Below are positions 35,245 to 43,082 of a DNA stretch of 64,000 bases, in pieces. Each line of letters begins with the position of its first letter. Position 1 is the stretch's first letter. Source of the stretch: Betaproteobacteria bacterium (lineage in GTDB: Bacteria > Pseudomonadota > Gammaproteobacteria > Burkholderiales > SG8-39). The stretch spans positions 124,001 through 188,000 of the forward strand of contig JADJPT010000004.1 in the NCBI GenBank assembly GCA_016713125.1, in the 5' to 3' direction. Both the position numbers and the translations under genes were made by a program. The notes under the pieces were generated by a model. The model ran no database searches. It had not been told where the DNA came from and saw nothing but the letters and a program-made list of their open reading frames with translations.

Positions 35245-36204
35245 ATGAGAAAACTGCTGCTTTCCATCGTGCTGCTGAGCGCCGCACAAACGGCGCTGGC
35301 GCAAGCCTGGCCCGCCAGGCCGATCCGCCTGATCTGTCCGTATCCCGGCGGGCCCGTGGAGCTGTCCTCGCGCATCGTCGCGCAGAAGCTGCAGGAGGCC
35401 CTGGGGCAGCCCGTGGTAGTCGAGAACCGTCCGGGGGCGGGCGGCGTCATCGGCGCCGACTACGTCGCCAAGGCCGCCCCCGATGGCTATACGCTGCTGA
35501 TGGGCGCGATCGCCACACATGCGATCAACCCCTCGCTGATGCCCAGCCTGCCCTACGACGCGATGCGCGACTTCCGTCACATCGCGCTGGTCGTGCAGGT
35601 GCCCAACGTGCTGGTGGTCAACAACGACCTTCCGGTGAAGAGCGTGAAGGACCTGATCGCGCTGGCCAGGACCAAGCCGGGTCAGCTCGACTTCGGCTCG
35701 GGCTCGACCGGCTCCACGGGCCACCTGGCCGGCGAGCTGTTCAAGCAGATGACCGGGACCTTCATGGTGCACATCCCGTACCGCAGTTCGGCGCCGGCGG
35801 TGGCCGACATGCTGGCCGGACGCGTGCACCTGATGTTCGACAACCTGGCCAGCGCGCTGCCGAACATCAAGGCCGGGAAGGTGCGCGCGCTCGCCGTCAC
35901 CACCACCAGGCGCACGGATTTCCTGCCGGATCTGCCGACGCTGGACGAGTCGGGGCTCAAGGGTTTCAACCTGACCACCTGGTGGGGCCTGATGGCGCCG
36001 GCCAAGACGCCGAACGAGATCGTCAACCGCCTGTCGGCCGAGACCCTCAAGGCGATGGACGCGCCGGATGCCCGCGAGCGCCTGCGCAACCTGGGCTCGG
36101 CCACGCCGGGCGTGCGCACGCCCGAGGCCTTCAGTGCCTTCATCGAAGCCGAGAAGACTCTCTACGCCAGGCTGGTGAAAGTTTCCGGGGCCAAGCCGGA
36201 CTGA
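35245..36204 (+). CDS. tctC: Tripartite tricarboxylate transporter receptor (Bug/TctC family)
   Basis: A 319-residue periplasmic receptor with signal peptide MRKLLLSIVLLSAAQTALA and the Bug fold: WPARPIRLICPYPGGPVELS, LGQPVVVENRPGAGGVIGAD, VAKAAPDGYTLLMG, GQLDFGSGSTGSTGHLAGEL and WWGLMAPAKTPNEIVNRLS. The second residue block carries P-G-G-P-V-E in place of the common P-G-G-x-x-D. Functionally linked to tctBA upstream despite the intervening terminator. Palindromic element D follows the stop. Confidence 0.92.
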   Translation: MRKLLLSIVLLSAAQTALAQAWPARPIRLICPYPGGPVELSSRIVAQKLQEALGQPVVVENRPGAGGVIGADYVAKAAPDGYTLLMGAIATHAINPSLMPSLPYDAMRDFRHIALVVQVPNVLVVNNDLPVKSVKDLIALARTKPGQLDFGSGSTGSTGHLAGELFKQMTGTFMVHIPYRSSAPAVADMLAGRVHLMFDNLASALPNIKAGKVRALAVTTTRRTDFLPDLPTLDESGLKGFNLTTWWGLMAPAKTPNEIVNRLSAETLKAMDAPDARERLRNLGSATPGVRTPEAFSAFIEAEKTLYARLVKVSGAKPD

Positions 36205-36218
36205 GCGCGGCGGGGCGG

Positions 36219-36300
36219 CGATGTATCTTTATCGATACAAAAACCACCCCGAAACCCGCTCCCAGAGCCGATCTCGCAAATCAATTCTTCGAGAATCGCG
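36219..36300. repeat. Intergenic palindromic element, copy D
   Basis: Contains TGTATC-TTTATC-GATACA (36222-36239), then a degenerate GCTCCCAGAGC core (36258-36268) and CGATCTCG. The whole stretch aligns with the reverse complement of copy C (57578-57658) for about 80 bases. It lies between the convergent stops of tctC and ridA. Confidence 0.7.
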
Positions 36301-36305
36301 TCGCG

Positions 36306-36689
36306 CTACAGAGCGGCGATGGTCTGCACTTCCACCACGAACTGTTCCTGCACCAGCCGGTCCACGACCAGCAGCGTGTTGGGCGGATACTTGCCGTCCG
36401 GGAACATCTTCGGAAATTCGCGCAGGCGCCAGGCCATGAACTTCGGAATGTCCTGCGAGTGCACCATGTAGGTGGTGAATTGCACGACGTTGCCCCAGCC
36501 CGCACCGGCGGACTTCAGCGCGGCTTCGACGCTCTTGAACACCGCGCTGCACTGCGTGTCGAAATCGTCCCCCGGCGCCAGCATGCCGGCGATGTAGAGG
36601 GTCTCGCTGGCCTTCACGCGCGTGACGTGCGAGTACTGGCCGAGCGGGGCGCCCAGCGTGTCGGGGTTGTAGATGCGGATGTCCGCCAT
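36306..36689 (-). CDS. RidA family protein
   Basis: A 127-residue YjgF/YER057c/UK114-fold protein: GQYSHVTRVKASETLYIAGM, DDFDTQCSAVFKSVEAALKS, AGWGNVVQFTTYMVHSQDIP and PPNTLLVVDRLVQEQFVVEV. True RidA deaminases hydrolyse 2-aminoacrylate and use an Arg in a segment R-x-x-V near the C-terminus. Here that segment reads VDRLVQE, so an Arg is present but displaced relative to the textbook form; a divergent subfamily is likely. It starts 75 bases from the receiver gene and is probably monocistronic. Confidence 0.88.
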   Translation of the reverse strand: MADIRIYNPDTLGAPLGQYSHVTRVKASETLYIAGMLAPGDDFDTQCSAVFKSVEAALKSAGAGWGNVVQFTTYMVHSQDIPKFMAWRLREFPKMFPDGKYPPNTLLVVDRLVQEQFVVEVQTIAAL

Positions 36690-36764
36690 CTTGTGATCTC
36701 CTTGCGGGGGTTGCGAAAAAAAAGGGGTGAAATACTCGCTGCCGAGCGGACCGCGCGCTAACCC

Positions 36765-37184
36765 TCAGGCGTCCGGATGCATGCGCGACGCTATCTGCGC
36801 GCGCACCGTCGCGGAGAGCGAATTGCGCTCCACCGGCTTGATCAGGTAGGCGCTGGCGCCGGCCTGCATGCAGCGCGCCACGGTGTCGGGTTCGGACAGC
36901 ACCGAGACGATGACGATGGGGGTGGTCGCATTGGGCGAGTTGGCGCGCAGCGCGGACAGCACGCCGAAGCCGCCGATGCCCGGCATCATCAGGTCGAGCA
37001 GGATGCAGTCGTAGGCGTAGCTGCGACCCAGGCGCAACGCCTGCTCGCAGGTTCCCGCCAGCGTGATCTCGACGTCCATGTCGTTGGCCAGCAGCCGGGC
37101 GAGCAGCAGGCGCGTGGCCTCCTCGTCATCGACGATCAGCACGCGATGGCGCGGCTGGCTGCCGAGTTGCGCTGCCTCGTTCAC
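36765..37184 (-). CDS. Stand-alone response regulator receiver protein
   Basis: A 139-residue receiver domain with no output domain: acidic pocket HRVLIVDDEEATRLLL, phospho-acceptor Asp in CILLDLMMPGIGGFGVLSAL, IVIVSVLSE and the conserved Lys in AYLIKPVERNS. CheY-like single domains act by protein contact. No histidine kinase is encoded nearby. Its start overlaps the upstream dehalogenase gene's stop by 4 bases (ATGA), so the two are translated together, an unusual pairing. Confidence 0.92.
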   Translation of the reverse strand: MNEAAQLGSQPRHRVLIVDDEEATRLLLARLLANDMDVEITLAGTCEQALRLGRSYAYDCILLDLMMPGIGGFGVLSALRANSPNATTPIVIVSVLSEPDTVARCMQAGASAYLIKPVERNSLSATVRAQIASRMHPDA

Positions 37185-37933
37185 GGCTTGCCCCGCGTGA
37201 CGCGCGTCGGCAGGCGACGCGCCAGATCGAGGAAATCGTCGGCGTTGTAGTCGAAATCACGCTCGGCCTTCAGATCGTTCTTCACGCCGGGGCCGAATTC
37301 GTGCGGGCGGCGGATGAAGGCGGTGCGCAGCCCGCAGCCGGCGGCGGCGCGCAGGTCGTTCTTGTGCGCAGCCACCATCATGACGCGCTCCGGCGGCAGC
37401 GAGAGCAGTTGGCAGGCGCCCAGGTAGGTCTCGGGGTCGGGCTTGTAGTGGCGGAAGGTGTCGCCCGAGAACACGCAGTCCCAGGGCAGTCCGCCGGCGC
37501 GGGCCATGTCGACCAGCAGCGAGACGTTGCCGTTGGACAGCGTGGCGATGATGCGTTCCTTCTTCAGCGCGCGCAGCCCGGCGCGCGCATCCGGCCAGGG
37601 CTTGAGCCTGTGCCAGACGCGGTTCAGGTGGTCGATCTCGGCTTCCTTGAGCCCGCGCACGCCGAAGCGCACCAGCAGCTCGTCGAGGATCATGCGGTGC
37701 AGGTCGTCGATCTTGGTCCAGCCCAGCGCGCCCGAGCGTACCTTTGCCATGGCGGGCTGGTAACCGGCGCGCCAGGCGTCGGCGAAGGCTTGCGGGTCGA
37801 GTTCGAGTTTGCGTGCGCGCGCCAGCGCGCGCACTTCGCGCACGATGGAGCCGCGCCAGTCGACGACGGTGCCGAACACGTCGAAGATCAGCGCCTCGAT
37901 CGGCGGTTTGGATAAACCCGGTCTGCGAGTCAT
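37181..37933 (-). CDS. HAD-family haloacid dehalogenase, type II
   Basis: A 250-residue HAD hydrolase: nucleophile Asp in EALIFDVFGTVVDWRGSIVR, motif II LSNGNVSLLVDMARAGG, Lys in FRHYKPDPETYLGACQLL and motif III near VMMVAAHKNDLRAAAGCGL. The WRGSI and HKNDL features are typical of type II 2-haloacid dehalogenases (L-2-haloacid to D-2-hydroxyacid), though many such genes act on phosphate esters. ATG 37933 is preferred to an in-frame start 15 codons earlier. Overlaps the receiver gene. Confidence 0.9.
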   Translation of the reverse strand: MTRRPGLSKPPIEALIFDVFGTVVDWRGSIVREVRALARARKLELDPQAFADAWRAGYQPAMAKVRSGALGWTKIDDLHRMILDELLVRFGVRGLKEAEIDHLNRVWHRLKPWPDARAGLRALKKERIIATLSNGNVSLLVDMARAGGLPWDCVFSGDTFRHYKPDPETYLGACQLLSLPPERVMMVAAHKNDLRAAAGCGLRTAFIRRPHEFGPGVKNDLKAERDFDYNADDFLDLARRLPTRVTRGKP

Positions 37934-37974
37934 CGGGCCATTGTACTTGGCCGGCTTGCCGCGGGTCGCCGCTT

Positions 37975-38703
37975 TCACTGCTGCAGCTGGACGCTGCCGC
38001 TGACGCTGACCTGGATCTGCGAGGTCCCGGCCTCCAGCGCCGGCGCGGACACGGCTTCGGCGCGCATCGCCACGGCGCCGGCGGCGTACATGCGCGGCTG
38101 CATGCCGCCGCCCGCGGATACCTGCAGTTCCTTGACGCGATAGCCCTTGGCCTTGAGCGCATCACGCGCGATCGCGGCGCGTTCGTTGAATGCGGCGATC
38201 GCCTCGGACAGCAGGGCGTTCTCGGTCTGGCGGCGCGCCTCGGGCGACAGGCCGACGCTCATGCGCGCGACGATCAGCGTGCTCTGCAGCTTGCCGATCA
38301 GCTCGGTGGCGGCGGCGAAATCCGTGCTCTCCAGGCGCAGTTCCTGGCGCACCCGCCAGCGCACGATGCGCGTCTTGTCGTAGACCGGGGTGGTCTGGTA
38401 GCTGCCGGAGCGCGCCTTGACCGACTTGTAGGCCTGCGTCGCGCGCAATGCCTCGCGCATGCTGCGGTTGACGCCGTCGGCGAGGGCTGCCGTGTCGTTG
38501 CCTTCGGCTTCGGCGGCCAGCACCGCGACCAGCGTGTCGTTGGCCACTTCGCGCTCGGCCTGCGCGGACAGGCTGACGATGTTGAACAGAGGTTCGCGTT
38601 CCTGCGCGACGGCGGCGCCGCCGGCCAGGCAGAGCAGGGCGCACAGCGAGAGGCTGCGCCAGCGGCGCAGGCGGTTGCAGCGGTTCACCAGTATTTTATG
38701 CAT
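37975..38703 (-). CDS. SIMPL (DUF541) domain protein, exported
   Basis: A 242-residue periplasmic protein: a signal peptide (RWRSLSLCALLCLAGGAAVA then Q), then the SIMPL core FNIVSLSAQAEREVANDTLV, TPVYDKTRIVRWRVRQELRL, TDFAAATELIGKLQSTLIVA and SVGLSPEARRQTENALLSEA, ending ISVSGSVQL-like IQVSVSGSVQLQQ. SIMPL proteins resemble the oxidative-stress protein OmpN/YggE group; function unknown. ATG 38703 overlaps the 3' end of the anti-sigma gene by 19 bases, so it belongs to the sigma-anti-sigma operon. Confidence 0.88.
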   Translation of the reverse strand: MHKILVNRCNRLRRWRSLSLCALLCLAGGAAVAQEREPLFNIVSLSAQAEREVANDTLVAVLAAEAEGNDTAALADGVNRSMREALRATQAYKSVKARSGSYQTTPVYDKTRIVRWRVRQELRLESTDFAAATELIGKLQSTLIVARMSVGLSPEARRQTENALLSEAIAAFNERAAIARDALKAKGYRVKELQVSAGGGMQPRMYAAGAVAMRAEAVSAPALEAGTSQIQVSVSGSVQLQQ

Positions 38704-39464
38704 GGTCCAGTGTAGAGCACGGGGCCGGTGGGCGCGCCGGTGGGCGAGCCTCCGACGGGTTCGAGACTGATCGCCAGCGCGGGGATCTCGCCCAGCGTGC
38801 GATCGGCGGGTCCCTGGAGTTTGAGCGCATGGCGCGCCTGCGCGGCGACCAGGCCGAGCGAACGCGGCGCGCCGCCGCCGGCGGGCAGCGCCCACAATTC
38901 CAGGCTGCGCTCGGCCACCACGATGCTTTCGTCCAGGCGTTTGACCATCAGCTGGTCGGAGTGGCGGGCCGCAGCCACCATCAGCACCGGCTTCTGCGTC
39001 CTGGGGTCGGACAGCACCGCGAAATAGGACGCCGGCAGCGTCTCGGCGGGCACGCGCACGATCTGCGGTGCCGGTGCGGGCCCCGGCGCCTCGGGCGCGA
39101 ACAGGGTCAGCGCCGCGAGCAGGGCCGCGGCCGCGCCGCTGGTCGCCAGTCCCAGATTGCGCCAGAACGCCAGGCTGTCCCACAGGCCGCGGGAGGCCGC
39201 GGGCTGCGTGGCGCGGCCTGCGCCCATCTGGCGCTCGGTGATGGCTTCCTCGATGGCTTTCCATACGCGGCGCGGCGGCTCGACCGCCGGTACGCCGGCG
39301 GCCAGCGGCGAGAGGCGCACCTCCCAGGCCTGTACGACCTGGCGCAGGCCCGCATCCTCGCGCAGCCAGTGACGGAAGCGTGCGCGTGCCGGGCCGCGCA
39401 GCGTGCCGAGCACGTACTCGGCGGCCAGGCGGTCCTGCAACTCGGGCTTGTGGCGGAAATCCAT
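38685..39464 (-). CDS. Anti-sigma factor, RskA family
   Basis: A 259-residue membrane anti-sigma factor. The N-terminal cytoplasmic part has LAAEYVLGTLRGPARARFRH and WEVRLSPLAAGVPAVEPPRR, typical of anti-sigma-K; one transmembrane helix LGLATSGAAAALLAALTLFA lies near residue 115. The C-terminal periplasmic RskA domain contains SYFAVLSDPRTQKPVLMVAA, SLELWALPAGGGAPRSLGLV and AISLEPVGGSPTGAPTGPVL. It should sequester the ECF sigma encoded 16 bases upstream, with release by regulated proteolysis. Confidence 0.92.
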   Translation of the reverse strand: MDFRHKPELQDRLAAEYVLGTLRGPARARFRHWLREDAGLRQVVQAWEVRLSPLAAGVPAVEPPRRVWKAIEEAITERQMGAGRATQPAASRGLWDSLAFWRNLGLATSGAAAALLAALTLFAPEAPGPAPAPQIVRVPAETLPASYFAVLSDPRTQKPVLMVAAARHSDQLMVKRLDESIVVAERSLELWALPAGGGAPRSLGLVAAQARHALKLQGPADRTLGEIPALAISLEPVGGSPTGAPTGPVLYTGPCIKYW

Positions 39465-39480
39465 GCGACGGTGCCTGCGC

Positions 39481-40029
39481 TCAGGCCGGCGACAGGCAGG
39501 TTTTCAGGCGCATCAGGCCGCGCCGCACCCAGGTCTTCACGCTGCCCAGCGGCTCGCGCATGCGGCCGGCCAGTTCGGTGTGCGACAGGCCCTCGAAAAA
39601 GGCCAGCATCACGGCCTGGCGCTGCTTGCCCTCCAGCGCCTTCAGGCAGCGCGACACGGCCTGCGCGTCGCGCGACTGCTCGAGCTGTTCGAGCGGGCCG
39701 GACCAGGCCGATTCGGTGGCCTCGACGATGGCGCCATCCTCGTCGGCGACCTCCATCTGCGGCCTCCTCAGCCAGTCCAGGCAGCGGTTGCGCACGATGC
39801 TGGTCATCCACGTCATGGGCGCGGACAGTCCGGGGGTATAGGTCGAGGCACGGTTCCAGATGCTCACGTAGGCGTCCTGCAGGACCTCTTCGGCCCAGTC
39901 TTCACGCCTCAATATACGTAGCGCGACGCCGAACAGTTTCGCCGAGCTGGCGCGATACAGGCGCTCGAAGGCGGTGCGGTCCTGGCGGGCCGTGGCGGCG
40001 AGCAGTGCGGCGAGGTCGTCCGGTTCCAT
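39481..40029 (-). CDS. ECF-type RNA polymerase sigma factor (SigK-like)
   Basis: A 182-residue sigma factor with region 2 (FERLYRASSAKLFGVALRIL, EEVLQDAYVSIWNRA, MTWMTSIVRNRCLDWLRR) and region 4 (CLKALEGKQRQAVMLAFFEG, LSHTELAGRMREPLGSVKTW, VRRGLMRLKTCL). ATG 40029 (MEPDDLAALL) removes an implausible upstream extension. Paired with the downstream RskA-type anti-sigma and SIMPL genes; such systems respond to oxidative or envelope stress, but the regulon is not visible. No matching promoter was identified in the window. Confidence 0.93.
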   Translation of the reverse strand: MEPDDLAALLAATARQDRTAFERLYRASSAKLFGVALRILRREDWAEEVLQDAYVSIWNRASTYTPGLSAPMTWMTSIVRNRCLDWLRRPQMEVADEDGAIVEATESAWSGPLEQLEQSRDAQAVSRCLKALEGKQRQAVMLAFFEGLSHTELAGRMREPLGSVKTWVRRGLMRLKTCLSPA

Positions 40030-40046
40030 GCCTGCGCCGGCCCGGG

Positions 40047-40598
40047 CTACTTGTTGCGGCCCGGCTGCCAGAGGACGTCGCCGCGCCCCGCGTGCCGGTT
40101 GGCCGCGCGGCCCAGCACGAACATCAGGGCCGAGAGCCCGTTGAGGTACTGGCGCGAGCGCTCGCTCACCGGTTCCACGCGAGCCAGCGCCACCAGGCTG
40201 CGCTCGGCGCGCCGGCACACGGTGCGCGCCAGGTGCGCGCAGGCCGCCGCGCGCGAACCGCCCGGCAGGATGAACTCCTTGAGCGGCGGCAGGTCGGCGT
40301 TGTAGCCGTCGAGCAGGTCTTCGAGGCGTTGTACCTGGACCTCGGTGATCGCCTGGTGGCCCGGGATGCAGACTTCTCCGCCGAGGTCGAACAGGTCGTG
40401 CTGCACGCCCTCCAGGGCGGCACGCATCGCCGCGGGCAGGTCTTCGGTCAGCAGCAGTCCGAGGGTGGAATTGAGCTCGTCGATGTCGCCCAGCGCCTGG
40501 ATGCGCGCGCTCTCCTTGGGCACGCGCGTGCCGTCGCCCAGGCCGGTTTCGCCGGCATCGCCGGTGCGGGTGTAGATCCTGGAGAGGCGGTGACCCAT
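40047..40598 (-). CDS. Cob(I)alamin adenosyltransferase, PduO type
   Basis: A 183-residue ATP:cob(I)alamin adenosyltransferase making adenosylcobalamin. Family blocks: the ATP-binding N-terminus YTRTGDAGETGLGDGTRVPK, LGDIDELNSTLGLLLTED, LFDLGGEVCIPG, FILPGGSRAAACAHLARTVC, RRAERSLVALARVEPVSERS and LNGLSALMFVLGRAANRHAG. It lies 17 bases upstream of the sigma factor gene on the same strand, close enough for co-transcription. No B12-dependent enzyme gene occurs in the window. Confidence 0.94.
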   Translation of the reverse strand: MGHRLSRIYTRTGDAGETGLGDGTRVPKESARIQALGDIDELNSTLGLLLTEDLPAAMRAALEGVQHDLFDLGGEVCIPGHQAITEVQVQRLEDLLDGYNADLPPLKEFILPGGSRAAACAHLARTVCRRAERSLVALARVEPVSERSRQYLNGLSALMFVLGRAANRHAGRGDVLWQPGRNK

Positions 40599-40661
40599 GG
40601 GAAAAGGAGCAGGCGGTAAGGCGGGACGATGATTATAGCCGCGACCCCGCGTGCGGAACGG

Positions 40662-41996
40662 CTAGGCGTCGGTCTCGCCGGAGGGCGGGCCGGCGACGGG
40701 CGCACCCGCATGCACGGCGCGCACTTCGCTGTGCGCCCAGCCGTCGGCGAAGGTGGTGCTCAGCAGCTCGCCTTGCTTCAGCGTGCGCGCCTCGCGCACC
40801 ACGCGGCCCGCGGCGTCGCGCGTGATGCTGTAGCCGCGGCCCAGCACCGCGGTCGGATCCATGCCGGCCAGGCTGGCGGACAGGCGGGCGAGCGCGGACT
40901 GCGCGCGCTCCAGCCGGTGCCGCGAGGCGCTGCTCAGGCGGCGCAGCAATTCGGCGCGCTCGCGTTCAAGCGCCACGGTGTCGGGGCGCGCCGCGCGCAG
41001 CCGCGCCAGCACCTGCGCGAGCAGGCGCGCGTTCGACGAGAGCTGCGCGCGCGGATGCACCAGCCGGCGGGCCAGTGCGTCGATGCGCTGCATCTCGGTC
41101 TCGATGCGCCGCTGCGCGCCGCGCCCGGCCCGCTCGACCAGTTCGGCGAGGCGGTCGAGCAGGGCGGCGCGCGAGGCGCTGACCGCCTCGGCCGCCGCGG
41201 TGGGCGTGGGCGCGCGCAGGTCGGCGGCGAAATCGGCGATGGTGAAATCGGTTTCGTGGCCGATGCCGGTGACCACCGGGATGCGCGAGGCGCGGATCGC
41301 GCGCGCCACCACTTCCTCGTTGAACTGCCAGAGGTCCTCGATCGAGCCGCCGCCGCGCGCCAGCAGCAGGACATCGCATTCGCCGCGTGCGTCGGCCGTG
41401 GCGATCATGGCCGCGATGCGCGCCGCCGCGCCTTCACCCTGCACCGGCACCGGATAGATCACGACTTCGAGCGAAGCGTCGCGCCGCGCCAGCGTGGCGA
41501 GGATGTCGCGCAACGCGGCGGCGGCCGGAGAGGTGATCACGCCGATGCGGCGCGGAAAGGCCGGCAGCGCGCGTTTGGCGGCCTCGTCGAACAGGCCTTC
41601 GCGCGCGAGCTGCTCCTTGAGGCGCAGGAAACGCTCGAACAGCGGTCCCAGCCCGGCGCGCCGCATGGTCTCGACATTGAGCTGGAAATCGCCACGCGGC
41701 TCATACAGCGTGACCAGTGCGCGGACCTCCACGCGCATGCCTTCGCGCGGCTGCCAGTCCAGGTATTGGGCGCGACCGCGGAACATCACGCAGCGCACCT
41801 GTGCGCCTTCGTCCTTCAGCGTGAAGTAGCAGTGCCCGGAGTCGTAGCGCTTGAAATTGGAGATCTCGCCACCGATCCACATGAGTGGAAAGCGCTTCTC
41901 CAGCGTGTCGCGCACGCTGCGATTGAGCTGGGAAACGCTGAGCACGCCGCCTTCCTGCGGCGGCAGGGCGGAGCGGAGTTCGGGGCGTGAACGCAT
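40662..41996 (-). CDS. xseA: Exodeoxyribonuclease VII large subunit
   Basis: A 444-residue subunit of the single-strand-specific nuclease. N-terminal OB fold: LSVSQLNRSVRDTLEKRFPL, MWIGGEISNFKRYDSGHCYF, TLKDEGAQVRCVMFRGRAQY. Catalytic region: RIGVITSPAAAALRDILATL, LLARGGGSIEDLWQFNEEVV, PVVTGIGHETDFTIADFAAD, LRAPTPTAAAE. A helical region rich in RL/AR heptads follows, then the C-terminal DPTAVLGRGYSITRDAAGR. The gene is divergent from exbB across 428 bases holding a DnaA-box cluster. xseB is not in the window. Confidence 0.96.
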   Translation of the reverse strand: MRSRPELRSALPPQEGGVLSVSQLNRSVRDTLEKRFPLMWIGGEISNFKRYDSGHCYFTLKDEGAQVRCVMFRGRAQYLDWQPREGMRVEVRALVTLYEPRGDFQLNVETMRRAGLGPLFERFLRLKEQLAREGLFDEAAKRALPAFPRRIGVITSPAAAALRDILATLARRDASLEVVIYPVPVQGEGAAARIAAMIATADARGECDVLLLARGGGSIEDLWQFNEEVVARAIRASRIPVVTGIGHETDFTIADFAADLRAPTPTAAAEAVSASRAALLDRLAELVERAGRGAQRRIETEMQRIDALARRLVHPRAQLSSNARLLAQVLARLRAARPDTVALERERAELLRRLSSASRHRLERAQSALARLSASLAGMDPTAVLGRGYSITRDAAGRVVREARTLKQGELLSTTFADGWAHSEVRAVHAGAPVAGPPSGETDA

Positions 41997-42012
41997 GCGG
42001 GCGAATCTACAC

Positions 42013-42212
42013 TAATCCACACATGCTCCGTTGCGGTGCGTCGCGCCGGCGCAATCCCCTGTGGATTCCGATTCTTTCGCGCAATCGCATGATTACGCTG
42101 CGAAAAACACTGCTGTTTTTTTAATCGCGCCCAGCATTCCGGCTTGCGTGGCAGGGAGTGGCTGTGCTGTTCAGGGCCTATCCACAAACTTATCCACAGC
42201 TTTTGTGGATAA
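42013..42212. promoter_or_regulatory. Cluster of DnaA boxes in the xseA-exbB intergenic region
   Basis: Two perfect 9-mers, TTATCCACA (42190-42198) and its inverse TGTGGATAA (42204-42212), plus CTATCCACA (42178-42186), TAATCCACA (42013-42021) and TGTGGATTC (42060-42068). The three rightmost sites are spaced 12-14 bases apart. Between the groups is an AT-rich perfect hairpin, AAAAACA/TGTTTTT (42103-42120). Arrangement suits DnaA binding; whether it is a regulatory, titration or origin site is undecided. Confidence 0.6.
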
Positions 42213-42424
42213 CAGTCGGGCGCGCGGCGCCGACTTGCGCATTTCGTGCAGGCGTGCTGTTTTGCGCGCACACTCGCCATGCGTTGCGTGCACTGCTATG
42301 TGCGCTGCAATAACTTGCTGCCGGACAGGGGTTTGGCTAAAGTGCGCGCCTGATGCCTGCGCTCCGGCATCGCGAAATACGGCAGGGCGTCCGGCAGCGC
42401 GCGGTCACGCCCGGGGAGAAAAGT

Positions 42425-43061
42425 TTGTTCGCCATCATTCAAGCGGCCGGTTGGCCGATCTGGCCGCTGCTGCTCGCATCGGTCATCGCAGTCGCGCTGA
42501 TCATAGAACGCGCGGTGTCCCTGCGCGACGCCAAGATCGTGCCGCCCGCGCTGCTCGACCAGGTGCTCGACCTGCACAAGCGGCAGGGGGGTATCCAGCG
42601 AAGCGCTGGACAAGCTGGCTGCCGACTCGCCGCTGGGCCGCGTGCTGGCCGCAGGCCTGCGCAACGTGAAGAGTTCGCGCTACGTCATGAAGGAAGCCAT
42701 CGAAGAGGCCGGCCGCGCCGCGGCGCACGACCTGGACCGCTTCCTGACCACGCTGGGCACCATCGCCTCGATCGCCCCGCTGATGGGACTGTTCGGCACG
42801 GTGATCGGCATGATCGAGATCTTCGGTTCGCAATCGCCTTCCGGCACCAACCCGCAGCAGCTGGCCTACGGCATCTCGGTGGCGCTCTACAACACCGGCT
42901 TCGGCATCGCGATCTCCATCCCGGCGATGATCTTCTACCGCCATTACCGCAACAAGGTGGACGGCTTCGTGGTGCAGATGGAGCAGGCCGCCGCGCGCCT
43001 GGTCGACATCGTGCACGGCGAGCGGCTGGACGGTGCGGGCCAGCCGCCCAGGGCCGCCTGA
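42425..43061 (+). CDS. exbB: ExbB/TolQ-family proton channel protein (one frameshift)
   Basis: About 211 residues of the MotA/TolQ/ExbB family, which with ExbD uses the proton gradient to energise outer-membrane transport. Helix 1 is WPIWPLLLASVIAVALIIER; the conserved pair is TTLGTIASIAPLMGLFGTVI and GISVALYNTGFGIAISIPAM. The frame changes at the G6 run 42586-42591; with five G the protein reads QGVSSEALDKLAADSPLGRV. TTG 42425 is the only start before helix 1, with a ribosome site GGGGAG 8 bases upstream. Followed 21 bases later by exbD. Confidence 0.9.
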
Positions 43062-43082
43062 GCGGCGAGCGGGAACAGCGCG

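Noticed and set aside
40047..40598. CobO/BtuR-type adenosyltransferase
   Set aside because: The N-terminal TRTGDAGETGLGDG segment and the late R-x-x-E-R block belong to the PduO type, not the P-loop BtuR type.
42013..42212. Calling the DnaA-box cluster the chromosomal origin
   Set aside because: No dnaA, dnaN, rpmH or gidA/mnmG in the window, and GC skew over the genome cannot be assessed here.
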